From: Archaeoglobus sp. JdFR-27
GTDB lineage: Archaea > Halobacteriota > Archaeoglobi > Archaeoglobales > Archaeoglobaceae
Reading direction: 5' to 3'
Assembly: GCA_002011235.1 (NCBI GenBank)
Contig: MTMO01000002.1
Location: 62,001 to 126,000, forward strand
Length of the DNA: 64,000 nt
Shown: positions 1 through 8,385 of the stretch, piece by piece
Position numbering within the stretch: position 1 is the stretch's first letter
Layout of the letters: every line of letters starts with the position of its first letter
Position numbers and translations under genes: made by a program
Notes under the pieces: generated by a model
Databases searched by the model: none
What the model was told of the DNA's origin: nothing
The model's input: only the letters and a program-made list of their open reading frames with translations

Positions 1-54
1 TCTACTAACAATAATAAATTTAATTAAATTTTTAAATAAAAAAAATTGATGTAA

Positions 55-576
55 TTAAAAGAGGCCTGGCATGTATTGGGGGAGGAACAATATAAATCCG
101 TAGATTCCAGTGAGTACACCTTCACCTATGAGTACCCAAGCGGTAAATCTTGTTATGTTCATCCCTAAACCTAACAGAAGGAAGAACAGGAACCACAGGA
201 AAGCCCAGAGCCACCAGATAACCGCTAAAACTGGACCGTACATAACACTAGTACCCTCTATTAATGTAAGGATACCACTTGGGACAGCAGTAATCGCAAC
301 CATCAAACAGTACCAGCCTAACGCTCGTTGATCTTCTTGGTCTCTTTTTATATTTGTGGCAACCCATAGATATGTGAATGAGAATAACAGTCCTTGTGCC
401 CCTGCTATAATAATCTTGTCAACATAAGCTGTGTAAAATGAATTAAGGAAAGTCACGATTCCTGTAAAGTAGTTCATAATCATAGCATCCTTAGCGACAA
501 GTTTATCAAGAAGCCAAAGTCCATTGATTACAAGAACAAACCCAACATAAACTAATGACATTCCTAAAAGCGACAT
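55..576 (-). CDS. amiS: AmiS/UreI family amide or urea channel
   Basis: This is a small integral membrane protein of 173 residues, almost entirely hydrophobic, with about six membrane segments, which is the size and character of the AmiS/UreI family of proton-gated urea and short-amide channels. It starts at an ATG preceded by a textbook AGGAGGG ribosome site. It lies 47 bases downstream of an aliphatic amidase gene on the same strand, the pairing seen in bacterial amidase operons. I infer that it lets short-chain amides or urea into the cell for that amidase. The family call rests on overall sequence resemblance and context; the transported substrate is not visible in the sequence. Confidence 0.85.
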   Translation of the reverse strand: MSLLGMSLVYVGFVLVINGLWLLDKLVAKDAMIMNYFTGIVTFLNSFYTAYVDKIIIAGAQGLLFSFTYLWVATNIKRDQEDQRALGWYCLMVAITAVPSGILTLIEGTSVMYGPVLAVIWWLWAFLWFLFFLLLGLGMNITRFTAWVLIGEGVLTGIYGFILFLPQYMPGLF

Positions 577-623
577 ATCGAACCCTCCTTTTTAATAAAA
601 TTATAAAAAAATAAATGATTAAA

Positions 624-1616
624 CTAGTCACCTGGGGGTTCGGGGGTAGTCCTTGTTACACTCTCAGACATTTGTTTGGCTTTTTTCACATCTGTTGCCC
701 AAATCTTGTAGAATTCATAGGGACATTCTGCAAACCCTTCCTCAGAGTCTCCAGCTGCTGCTGTTGCTGTATATCCTCTATGAAGGAGTTTGTACAGATG
801 ATTTTGAGACATCCAATTTCTCCTGGCGTTTCTAATTGCAGAAACTGAGAGTTCTGAGTACTGAACCTCGTCCGGAGATGATTCACATTCTGCAAGTACA
901 CGACCATCAAAGTCAATTATTGCTGAATGTCCAAAGTAATAGTAGGTTCCATCCCATCCAGCCATGTTTGCAACTGCGACATAAGAATTGTTGCACCAAG
1001 CCATAACTCTTGCTATTTCGATTTGCTGTACTTTTGGCGGATACATGTATCCCTGGCATCTGACAATTAGTTCAGCGCCTTTCATTGCACAGTCTCGCCA
1101 TATTTCCGGATAGTTACCATCGTCACAGATGATTAGGCTTACTTTCAAACCTTTTGGACCTTCGGAAACATACGTTTCTTTCCCAGGATACCAGGGTTCT
1201 ATAGGTACCCAAGGCATGATTTTTCGATATTTTTGGACTATCTCTCCTTTGTCATTCATCAATATCAAAGTGTTGTAGGGGTTTCTTTTTGGATGGTCTT
1301 CATGTAGTTCACCAGTTAATGAGAACACTCCCCACACTCCAAATTTTCTACAACCCTCCGCGAAGATTTCTGTTTCATCTCCAGGAACCGTAGTTGAAAG
1401 CTCTTTCCACTTAACTGGGTTGAAGCCCTGAGTGCTATACTCTGGGAAAATTATCAGGTCAAGGCCAGGAAGTCCTCTCTTACATCCTTCCATAAAGCTG
1501 ACAATTCTTTCACAGTTTTCTAGAACTTCTTCTTTTGTGCTTAAAACCGGGACTTTGTAGTTCACTACGGCTACACCAACTGTATCTTTCGAGGAGGCTA
1601 TATCTCCATGTGGCAT
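624..1616 (-). CDS. amiE: Aliphatic amidase (nitrilase superfamily)
   Basis: The 330-residue protein closely follows bacterial AmiE over its whole length and should hydrolyse short aliphatic amides to the acid and ammonia (EC 3.5.1.4). The catalytic residues of the nitrilase superfamily are present: Glu59 in FPEYSTQG, Lys132 in QKYRKI, Glu140 in PIEPWYPG and Cys164 in IICDDGNYP. The N-terminus MPHGDI also matches AmiE, and a GGTGAT ribosome site precedes the ATG. It is first in a two-gene unit with the amiS-type channel. The paralogue formamidase AmiF is the main alternative, but the N-terminus and active-site context favour AmiE. The strong similarity to bacterial enzymes suggests acquisition by transfer. 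Confidence 0.92.
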   Translation of the reverse strand: MPHGDIASSKDTVGVAVVNYKVPVLSTKEEVLENCERIVSFMEGCKRGLPGLDLIIFPEYSTQGFNPVKWKELSTTVPGDETEIFAEGCRKFGVWGVFSLTGELHEDHPKRNPYNTLILMNDKGEIVQKYRKIMPWVPIEPWYPGKETYVSEGPKGLKVSLIICDDGNYPEIWRDCAMKGAELIVRCQGYMYPPKVQQIEIARVMAWCNNSYVAVANMAGWDGTYYYFGHSAIIDFDGRVLAECESSPDEVQYSELSVSAIRNARRNWMSQNHLYKLLHRGYTATAAAGDSEEGFAECPYEFYKIWATDVKKAKQMSESVTRTTPEPPGD

Positions 1617-1812
1617 TTATATCACCAACAATACGTATTTTTAATTGTATTTACAATTTGTTACTATTAATTATTAAAGATTAATACGATTATTAATTTA
1701 TTGAGTTTTTATTATAATTATTATTGAGAATGTTACCTATCCAATATTAATATTTATGTATTTAATATAAGAAAGAAAAATTATTTATACTTTTAAATCA
1801 ATTAAAGGAAAT

Positions 1813-2379
1813 GTGATTGAGAGGGTCTCAATTTCAATTGATGAAGAAACAAGAAAAAAATTAGAAGTTTTGAAAGAAGGTAACAAAAACGTTAGTGACA
1901 TCTGCAGGAAATTGATAGATATTGGTTTTGAACTACAGAGACTTAACGTCGATCTTGAGACAATAAAAATCTGGCTAGGTTTTCTTGCGGATGGCTGTGT
2001 AACTCTCGACACAGATCATTGGAGAATAATGGTTTCTGAAGTGGAAAAAGATAATAATGAATTTTTCTGGGATAAAATGACAAAAGTAGCATTTGCCCAC
2101 GCAGTTCGATTTGAACTAAAAGGGCTGAACACAATTTACAAAATTTTGAATTACCTATCAAAAGCTAATTGGTTTAAGATGAAAATTGAGGATGAGGGAG
2201 TTTACACGCTCATCTTCGATGATGAATCAGCCAAAAAATTCGTTGTGTTTTTTATCGAAAAAGTTTTCGAAAAACAGAAGTTGTTTTACGAATTAGATGA
2301 TTGCGTTTATAAAGTGATTATTATCGACAAAAGCCAGATACGCGTCAATAGGAAAAAAGTACAACCGATCCTAAAGTAG
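1813..2379 (+). CDS. Ribbon-helix-helix N-terminal domain protein, probable regulator
   Basis: The protein has 188 residues and starts at GTG after an AAAGGA ribosome site. Residues 1-45 have the pattern of a ribbon-helix-helix DNA-binding domain: a short strand (IERVSISID) followed by two amphipathic helices (EETRKKLEVLKEG and NVSDICRKLIDIGFELQRLN). Residues 50-188 are an alpha/beta domain I do not recognise. It is the first of four closely spaced plus-strand genes, the second starting 20 bases downstream, so it may be the autoregulator of that operon. Its operator is not evident, although the AT-rich 196-base space to the divergent amidase gene must hold both promoters. Confidence 0.6.
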   Translation: MIERVSISIDEETRKKLEVLKEGNKNVSDICRKLIDIGFELQRLNVDLETIKIWLGFLADGCVTLDTDHWRIMVSEVEKDNNEFFWDKMTKVAFAHAVRFELKGLNTIYKILNYLSKANWFKMKIEDEGVYTLIFDDESAKKFVVFFIEKVFEKQKLFYELDDCVYKVIIIDKSQIRVNRKKVQPILK

Positions 2380-2398
2380 ATTGGGGGAGGTGGATTTC

Positions 2399-2833
2399 AT
2401 GCCTGAAAGAATGAGAATTATTATTTGTGGATATGATCCGATGCTGGTTAGAGGATATATAAAAACGAAATCTGAGGAGGCCCTGTGGTTTTATTTGCCA
2501 AAAAAATTTTACGAAGATTACGAATTGACATCGGGAGATATAATAAAAGGAACTGTAGAGAAAATATTCTCAGGCTCATCAGGCGAGGTTGTTGCAACTC
2601 CTAATGAAAATTTTGAATGGTCGACCTCGAAATTTACGGGAATGGCTGTAGTGCTGGATACGGAATTTATAAAGAAACACAAATTAACTGCATGGCATTT
2701 TATTGAGATCACTATTGAATCGATTATTAAAAAAGGGGAGGAAATTGAAGTTTATCCAGGTGAAGTCCTGACAAGAAAAATGTGGCCTGTAGAAAAACTC
2801 CAGCTTCATTATTCATTGAATTATGTAGAGTGA
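2399..2833 (+). CDS. Uncharacterised protein, second gene of RHH/MBL cluster
   Basis: I do not recognise this 144-residue protein. The start was set at ATG 2399, which follows the strong ribosome site GGGGGAGGTGG, rather than at TTG 2381, which lies inside that site. It is a soluble, mixed alpha/beta protein. Residues 30-60 (WFYLPKKFYEDYELTSGDIIKG) read like a small beta-barrel or SpoVT/AbrB-like segment with the 'L..GD.v.g' rhythm, but this is only a resemblance. Its stop codon overlaps the start of the next gene (TGATG), so it is probably translationally coupled to the metallo-beta-lactamase/TPR gene. Confidence 0.6.
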   Translation: MPERMRIIICGYDPMLVRGYIKTKSEEALWFYLPKKFYEDYELTSGDIIKGTVEKIFSGSSGEVVATPNENFEWSTSKFTGMAVVLDTEFIKKHKLTAWHFIEITIESIIKKGEEIEVYPGEVLTRKMWPVEKLQLHYSLNYVE

Positions 2834-3927
2834 TGAAGTCTTGGACGCAACTTGCTGACAATTTTTTTCTTGAAAATATTCTTTTCTTACTGGGCTATGG
2901 TAGCTCGTCAAACATCTACCTCATAAAAAATAAGGAATTAACCCTTATTGACACAGGAAACGACTATACTGCGTTTCTAGAGCTCTTTGAAAAATATAAT
3001 CCAAAAAACATAAAAAACATATTCATTACGCATGCACATTACGATCATTCGGCTGGACTGCTTGAATTACTCAGAATGTATCCAAGACTTGAGGGCGTTA
3101 AAGTGTATGTGCATAACAACGTATCACAAGATCTAAAATCAAAAATAGGGGTGTTTGACAGAGACATTGAGATAATACCCATCTCGGGAGGAGAAAAATT
3201 AAAATTGAGTGAGATGAAATTCAAAGCAATTTATACGCCCGGACATACCATCGATAGCATATCTCTGTATCACAAAAAAAGTAAAACCCTTTTTTCAGGA
3301 GATTCGATATCGATTCAACCGATAATAGACAAGATACTCGGTGGTGATCTCCTAAGTTTTATTGCAAGTCTCAGACTTTTTAAGCAACTAAAGATAAAGG
3401 CAATTTTGCCAGGACACGGTTTTCCAGCGCTTAAAGATACAAAAGAGATTATTGAAAAAGCATATTTAAACTCTATACTGGCACTTCATCCGTCTTCTAG
3501 ACTCAAAGATGCAGCTTTGATAGCATTTAAAAAAGGTATGGTCGAAGAGACAATTTATGCTTTAAAAGAGCATTTGAAGTTAGAAAAAGAAGATACCGAT
3601 GCAATGGAATTTTTAGCATCGATTCTGGCTGATGTTGGTAGACATGCTGAGTCACTTGAGATTTTCAAACAAATTACAGATATTACACATAATCCTTTCA
3701 CACACTACTTGGCAGGCATCGCTGCATTAAAAGCTGAGAAGTTTGATTATGCAATAGAAGAGTTTAAAGCTGCTCTTAAGCAAAACGCCAATTTTTCCAA
3801 AGCAAAAATAGGTATTGGAGTGGCACTATACGAGAAAGGACTAATAAAAGAAGCTCTAAACATTTCAGAATTTAGAGAGGCTTTTGAAAAGCTAAAACTG
3901 GGCACCAGAATATCCAAAAAACAATAG
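2833..3927 (+). CDS. Metallo-beta-lactamase fold hydrolase with C-terminal TPR-like repeats
   Basis: The start is ATG 2833, overlapping the previous stop as TGATG, giving 364 residues. Residues 15-200 form a metallo-beta-lactamase domain with all metal ligands in place: H67, H69, D71 and H72 in THAHYDH, H138 in TPGHTID, D157 in FSGDS and H195 in LPGHG. Such proteins hydrolyse thioesters, phosphoesters or lactones with a two-metal centre. Residues 230-350 are helical and contain TPR-like units, for example ALKEHLKLEKEDTDAMEFLA and YAIEEFKAALKQNANFSKAK, a protein-binding module not usual on simple MBL hydrolases. The substrate cannot be told. The fusion and the linked unknown genes suggest a scaffolded role. 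Confidence 0.8.
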   Translation: MKSWTQLADNFFLENILFLLGYGSSSNIYLIKNKELTLIDTGNDYTAFLELFEKYNPKNIKNIFITHAHYDHSAGLLELLRMYPRLEGVKVYVHNNVSQDLKSKIGVFDRDIEIIPISGGEKLKLSEMKFKAIYTPGHTIDSISLYHKKSKTLFSGDSISIQPIIDKILGGDLLSFIASLRLFKQLKIKAILPGHGFPALKDTKEIIEKAYLNSILALHPSSRLKDAALIAFKKGMVEETIYALKEHLKLEKEDTDAMEFLASILADVGRHAESLEIFKQITDITHNPFTHYLAGIAALKAEKFDYAIEEFKAALKQNANFSKAKIGIGVALYEKGLIKEALNISEFREAFEKLKLGTRISKKQ

Positions 3928-3942
3928 GTTTGGCTAGAACAG

Positions 3943-4278
3943 ATGAGGATTAAGATCAAAAAATTTTGTAGAGATATCGAAATAAAAAGATTTGAAAGGG
4001 GTAAAGGGTATGAGACCATTTTAATTTTCGCAGAGATTTATAACGCCAAACACATCGGCTATTTTTTAATTAAAGAAAATACGATGATGACAAAGGGCGG
4101 AATTGCTAAACATATCAGGGACTTAAAAATCCCAAAAGTAGAAATGGTTGCTCCCCCTCCACCCTCCACTAATGCTTTATTAATGATTAGACTATCTGAT
4201 GGATATGATAAATCTCTGTTAATAGAGCTGGGAGAAAAAATTTTTGAGTATCTGTCCTCAAAGGGTTTACTGGATTAG
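3943..4278 (+). CDS. Uncharacterised 111-residue protein, end of RHH/MBL cluster
   Basis: I do not recognise this small basic protein. It begins 16 bases after the MBL/TPR gene and is the last member of the four-gene plus-strand cluster. It has no membrane segment or cysteine motif beyond one Cys near the N-terminus. A PPPPS stretch near the middle (residues 67-71) separates two alpha/beta halves. The coding pattern and tight spacing support it as real; the function is unknown. Confidence 0.5.
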   Translation: MRIKIKKFCRDIEIKRFERGKGYETILIFAEIYNAKHIGYFLIKENTMMTKGGIAKHIRDLKIPKVEMVAPPPPSTNALLMIRLSDGYDKSLLIELGEKIFEYLSSKGLLD

Positions 4279-4319
4279 TTTTTCATATTATTTTGGAAAT
4301 TTATTATAAAAACTTAGCT

Positions 4320-4532
4320 TCACAATTTAAATAATTTTAAAGTATATTTATAAAAATCGGTTGTACTTCTATAACCATCTAAAGCTAGGAAAATAAGAAG
4401 TAAATCGATAGGAATGTTTATGACTAAAAAGGAAAATAGAAAATTCGAGATACCGTACTCTTCAAAGATTATAGAAAGGGGAATAGACATTAACGCAATG
4501 CAAGATATAACGATTACAACTTCTCTGAACAT
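4320..4532 (-). CDS. Possible small membrane protein
   Basis: A 70-residue reading frame with two strongly hydrophobic stretches (VVIVISCIALMSIPLSII and FLFSFLVINIPIDLLLIFLAL) lies in the 320-base space between the MBL cluster and the enoyl-CoA hydratase gene. A TTG precedes the ATG directly. No good ribosome site is visible. An overlapping frame on the other strand looks like its shadow. It may be a small membrane protein or chance; otherwise I see nothing in this space. Confidence 0.25.
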   Translation of the reverse strand: MFREVVIVISCIALMSIPLSIIFEEYGISNFLFSFLVINIPIDLLLIFLALDGYRSTTDFYKYTLKLFKL

Positions 4533-4600
4533 CAAAAAATATCAACGCAAAGACTTAAAAAATTTGGTGGAAATTCTTTATGTTATTCTTACTGAAATAA

Positions 4601-5392
4601 CTATTTGTTAAAAACCGGTTTTCTCTTCTCCAAGAAAGCCTGAATCCCCTCCTTTCCGTCTGGATGAGCTGCACACGTTGAAAGTCCCTTCCGCTCCTTT
4701 TCGAGCTGTACTTCTAGAGGTGTGTCGAAAGATTCTGTCAGCAGCTGTTTTGCCCATCCGAAAGAGCTGAGCGAGATATTTGTCAGCTTTTTAGCCATAT
4801 CCAACGCTTCTTCCACCGATTTCCCATCTTCAACAACCTTCGTTACCAAACCCCACTCTAATGCCTTATCTGCCGGAATTGGTTCATCAAAAGCTGCTAT
4901 TTCTAAAGCTTTTGCCAAACCTACCAATCTTGGAAGTGTAAACGTTCCTCCGCCATCTATGCTAAGTCCGTTAGAGGTGTACGCTTGTCTTAATACAGCA
5001 GATTTCTCTATGACTCTGAAATCACAGGTCAAGGCTAGAGAAAAACCTGCTCCCGCAGCTATGCCATTAATTGCAGCTATAACCGGTTTTTTCATTCTTC
5101 GAATTTCAACTATCGCTGTATGAAGAGTCCCAGCAAGTTTATGAAGGGCCGCTGAGGCGCCTTGAGGGTGGTTTGCAGCCCATCTTATGTCTCCTCCAGC
5201 GCAAAAGGCTTTTCCTCTTCCTGAGATGATAACACCCCTAATCGAAGAGTCCACCGCAATAGAAGAGATCTGCATTGCGAAATTACTTATCATTTCCAAG
5301 TCGAATGCATTATACGCTTTTGGCTTATTTAGGAAGACAATTGCAACTTTATCTTCCACCTTCACTTCCACAGTTTCAACCTTTTCCTCCAT
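4601..5392 (-). CDS. Enoyl-CoA hydratase/isomerase family protein
   Basis: A crotonase-fold protein of 263 residues. The start at ATG 5392 follows a GAGGGG ribosome site; an ATG 30 bases earlier lacks one. The crotonase features are visible: the oxyanion-hole segment ISGRGKAFCAGGDIRW near residue 60 and the second segment AAINGIAAGAGFSLALTCDFRV near residue 110. Of the two glutamates that act as acid/base in true hydratases, the positions are not clearly both present (GGGTFTLPRLVG replaces the more usual E-containing motif), so it could be an isomerase or another crotonase-family enzyme. It would act on acyl-CoA intermediates of fatty or aromatic acid oxidation. It is convergent with the MBL cluster and appears to be transcribed alone. 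Confidence 0.85.
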   Translation of the reverse strand: MEEKVETVEVKVEDKVAIVFLNKPKAYNAFDLEMISNFAMQISSIAVDSSIRGVIISGRGKAFCAGGDIRWAANHPQGASAALHKLAGTLHTAIVEIRRMKKPVIAAINGIAAGAGFSLALTCDFRVIEKSAVLRQAYTSNGLSIDGGGTFTLPRLVGLAKALEIAAFDEPIPADKALEWGLVTKVVEDGKSVEEALDMAKKLTNISLSSFGWAKQLLTESFDTPLEVQLEKERKGLSTCAAHPDGKEGIQAFLEKRKPVFNK

Positions 5393-5504
5393 TTTCAACC
5401 CCTCAGATTTGTTTTTATCCATTTTTTATTGATTTTTGATTTAAATTTTTACATTTATCGTGGTTCAATCAAACCTCTTATGAGGTTTATTGTGAGCTTT
5501 TAAA

Positions 5505-5524
5505 CCAATTTAATCCAATTTAAT
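5505..5524. repeat. Tandem duplication, 10 bp x 2
   Basis: Two perfect copies of CCAATTTAAT lie in tandem across the stop codon of the Cys-cluster protein gene. This is one of several such short duplications in the window. Confidence 0.8.
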
Positions 5525-5954
5525 CCCCTAAAACTTTAAATCTACTTAACAACCTCTGTATAACCTTCTCCACTTTTTCTCCTTTTCCAACTCCGCTGCA
5601 ACTTCCATCAACATAAACGTAAATTTTTTCACTATTATACCGGTAAAAAGCCTCGTCATCGCCTTTTTCTCTGAAGTAAAATGGGTACCTTCTACAAGCT
5701 TCAGGTCTTTCTACATAGATTTCACACTTTCCATCAAAGAAAATGCAATAATCATCTTTTTTCAAATAAACTCCTATCTTGCTTCTTCTAAAAACATCTC
5801 CGTATTTCCTCAATCTTTCCTCTTCTCTATAGGTCAAGGGAACATCTAAAGACGAGCAACACCTTCCACATCTGATACATACCCACCTCTTCACCTTTCT
5901 CCAAGGAAGAAGGTTCACACCAAAGGGCGAGGTCTCTAAGTTGAGACTTTCCAC
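5520..5954 (-). CDS. YkgJ/CxxCxxCC-type cysteine cluster protein
   Basis: A 144-residue protein starting at GTG. It carries the family hallmark CIRCGRCC near residue 26 and two further cysteines (YCIFFDGKCEIYVERPEACRRYPF near residue 70), the arrangement of the PF03692 family, which is thought to bind an iron-sulfur cluster or zinc. The biochemical role of the family is not settled. It lies alone between the enoyl-CoA hydratase gene and the divergent acyl-CoA synthetase alpha gene. The 10-bp tandem repeat across the stop may have shifted its C-terminus slightly. Confidence 0.75.
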   Translation of the reverse strand: MESLNLETSPFGVNLLPWRKVKRWVCIRCGRCCSSLDVPLTYREEERLRKYGDVFRRSKIGVYLKKDDYCIFFDGKCEIYVERPEACRRYPFYFREKGDDEAFYRYNSEKIYVYVDGSCSGVGKGEKVEKVIQRLLSRFKVLGD

Positions 5955-6025
5955 ACCAATTAATTGATTCTAAAATCTAAATTCTTTGCTCAATGATATT
6001 TGAATCTGACATAACAATGACATAA

Positions 6026-6037
6026 CAGTTATATACG
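6026..6037 (+). promoter_or_regulatory. TATA box of acyl-CoA synthetase alpha gene
   Basis: The sequence CAGTTATATACG is a good archaeal TATA element. Its centre is about 25 bases before ATG 6057, which suggests a leaderless transcript and that 6057 rather than ATG 6045 is the true start. Confidence 0.5.
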
Positions 6038-6056
6038 TTTCAAAATGGATTCCAAT

Positions 6057-7502
6057 ATGGATTCTCTCAAGGGAAAAGATATCGAAAAGAGGCCAGAAGA
6101 GATCCTTGCTGCCTTTGAGCTTCTTTTTAATCCGAGATCGGTTGCATTAATCGGAGTTTCAGCGAACTCAAAGAAGATGGGATATCATGTTTTGCGGAGC
6201 TTCCTCAAAAGCGGTTTTAAGGGGGAGGTTTATCCAGTAAATCCATCTTACGAAGAACTTTTCGGATTGAAAGTATACCCTTCGCTGGACTCGATTCCCG
6301 ATGAAGTCGATCTGGTAGTGATTGCAGTACCTCAAAAGGCAGTTTTCGATGTAATGGAAGATTGCGTAAGAAAGGATGTGAGAGCAGCAGTAGTCATTTC
6401 AGCGGGATTCAGAGAGGCTGAGATTGAAGAGGGAGAGGAGCATCATAAAAGGCTTGCAGAGATCGCAAGTAAGGGGAACATAAAGATCGTTGGCCCAAAC
6501 ACTTTCGGGATGGTCAATCTGAATGCAAATCTCAATGCGAGCTTCACACCGGCGTTGTCTCTCATAAAAAGGGGGAAAATAGCCTTAATCAGCCAAAGCG
6601 GTGGAGTTTGCCATGTTATAATGCCTTATGCAATTAAAGAAGGTATTGGATTCAGCAAGATCGTTGGATTGGGGAACAGGGTAAATACAGACTTCCATGA
6701 TATGCTCGAATACCTGCTTTACGACGACGAAAGCAAGAGCATCGCCTTATACGTTGAGGGGATCGACGAACCGAAGAAGCTCATGCTTGCCGCCAGAAAA
6801 GTAAGCCCCTACAAACCCGTTGTGGCTTACAAAGCGGGCAGATTTCAAAGAGCTGATAAAGCTGCCAAATCTCACACCGGCTCTCTTGCGGGGAAGTATG
6901 AGCTTTATGTTTCTGCGTTCAAACAGGTTGGAGTAATTGTAGCTGAAGATTCAGTCGAACTCGTTTCAATCGCAAAGGCCTTGGCATATCAGCCTCCCGC
7001 CAGAGGAGACAGGGTGGCAGTGATATCGCTTGTTGCTGGCTTAGGCATGATTTCTGCGGACATATGTGAGCTAAAAGGCCTCAAGCTTACAGATTTCACC
7101 GAGGAAACCAAGAAAAAGCTGATGGAACTTTTACCACCCTACACGATCAGAACGAACCCTGTCGACCTCGGATATGTTGCAAATGACAGGGAACTTTGCG
7201 GTGAGGTTATCAAAACAGTTTTTGAGGATGAGAACGTCGATGCTTTAGTTGTTAACTATATCTACTCCTGGTCTGAAGACTTTCTCCAGCTTCCGGTTAG
7301 ACAGATAATCGAAGCGAATAGAGAAAGTAGAAAGCCCGTTACGATGTGCCTGAACTTTCCTCCAGGTTTCTGGGATGAGGAAAAGGAAATTCTGGAGAAA
7401 AATGACATTCCAACATTCCCAACCCCAGAACTGTCTGCAAAAGCCCTTGCCGGATTGGTTGAATATGGTAAGATAAAAAGGAAGTTCTCTGAATTACTTT
7501 AA
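6057..7502 (+). CDS. ADP-forming acyl-CoA synthetase, alpha subunit
   Basis: The 481-residue protein is the alpha (CoA-ligase) subunit of an NDP-forming acyl-CoA synthetase, which makes ATP from an acyl-CoA, ADP and phosphate during fermentation of amino acids or pyruvate. It has an N-terminal CoA-binding Rossmann domain (NPRSVALIGVSANSKKMG), the ligase motif LISQSGGVCH near residue 183 and the phosphohistidine site KSHTGSLAGKY with the acceptor histidine at about residue 273. The ATP-grasp beta half is not fused; it is the next gene, oddly encoded on the opposite strand and convergent. The acyl group used (acetyl, aryl or branched) cannot be told. Confidence 0.9.
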   Translation: MDSLKGKDIEKRPEEILAAFELLFNPRSVALIGVSANSKKMGYHVLRSFLKSGFKGEVYPVNPSYEELFGLKVYPSLDSIPDEVDLVVIAVPQKAVFDVMEDCVRKDVRAAVVISAGFREAEIEEGEEHHKRLAEIASKGNIKIVGPNTFGMVNLNANLNASFTPALSLIKRGKIALISQSGGVCHVIMPYAIKEGIGFSKIVGLGNRVNTDFHDMLEYLLYDDESKSIALYVEGIDEPKKLMLAARKVSPYKPVVAYKAGRFQRADKAAKSHTGSLAGKYELYVSAFKQVGVIVAEDSVELVSIAKALAYQPPARGDRVAVISLVAGLGMISADICELKGLKLTDFTEETKKKLMELLPPYTIRTNPVDLGYVANDRELCGEVIKTVFEDENVDALVVNYIYSWSEDFLQLPVRQIIEANRESRKPVTMCLNFPPGFWDEEKEILEKNDIPTFPTPELSAKALAGLVEYGKIKRKFSELL

Positions 7503-7535
7503 CTCATATCAGCTCGCTTAAATCCAATCTTAAAT

Positions 7536-8174
7536 CTAAACCTCTTTCCAAATTCTCGCATCCGCAACAGCATATCCCTCTTCGTAAACAAAAATCGGGT
7601 TGAGATCCATCTCTCTGATCTTCTCTTTTTCGGCCATTTCAGATATTTTAACGAGAAGCTCTACGAGACTCTTTACATCCCCTTTAAATCCCCGATATCC
7701 GCTCAGAATCCTGTAACCTTTTATTTCTTTGATCATCTCTTCTGCATCCCTCTTTGTTATGGGTAAAATCCTAAAAGAAACATCCTGATAGACTTCCACA
7801 AAGATGCCCCCCAGCCCAAACATGATCACTCTGTCAAACTGTTCATCCTTCATTATCCCAGCTATTACCTCAATCCCTTTTTCAAGCATGGGCTGAACGT
7901 TCACACCTTCAGCTTTGGAAATTTTCATCAGGCGACGGAAGGATTCTCTGACTTCTTCTTCGCTTTCTATATCAAGCAAAACTCCACCAACATCACTTTT
8001 ATGAACAATATCCGCTGAAACAACCTTCATCACTACTGGAAAACCTATTTTCCTTGCAGCTTCAACAGCTGCGTCTTCATTTTCAGCAAAAATGCACCTT
8101 GCAGTTTTTATTCTATACTTCTCGAGAAGCTCTTTGGACAGGTGTTCAGGAAGGAAAACCAGATTTCTTTGCAT
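7536..8174 (-). CDS. ADP-forming acyl-CoA synthetase, beta subunit (ATP-grasp)
   Basis: This 212-residue protein matches the ATP-grasp beta subunit that completes the ADP-forming acyl-CoA synthetase: LLEKYRIKTA, GFPVVMKVVSADIVHKSDVGGV with the conserved lysine and HKSDVGG loop, and the C-terminal MDLNPIFVYEEGYAVADARI. ATG 8174 was chosen because a TATA-like CTAAAATATC lies about 26 bases upstream; TTG 8222 would add 16 residues. It converges on the alpha gene with a 33-base gap, so the two subunits are made from separate transcripts, unlike the usual tandem or fused arrangement. Confidence 0.88.
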   Translation of the reverse strand: MQRNLVFLPEHLSKELLEKYRIKTARCIFAENEDAAVEAARKIGFPVVMKVVSADIVHKSDVGGVLLDIESEEEVRESFRRLMKISKAEGVNVQPMLEKGIEVIAGIMKDEQFDRVIMFGLGGIFVEVYQDVSFRILPITKRDAEEMIKEIKGYRILSGYRGFKGDVKSLVELLVKISEMAEKEKIREMDLNPIFVYEEGYAVADARIWKEV

Positions 8175-8385
8175 GAGAAAAAGTATGATTTCTGATATTT
8201 TAGTTTTCCTAAGTTTTATCAATTTTATCAGTTTTATCCTAAAATCTCAGAATCAGAAATTACGATCATATATTATGTTTGTGGATTGTGCCGTGGCAAA
8301 TTTATTATTGCTTTTTGAAAAAAATGGTAATATGGAGAATATGAAAAATATGGAGAATGTAGAGAATGGAAATATAGGTGGAAAA

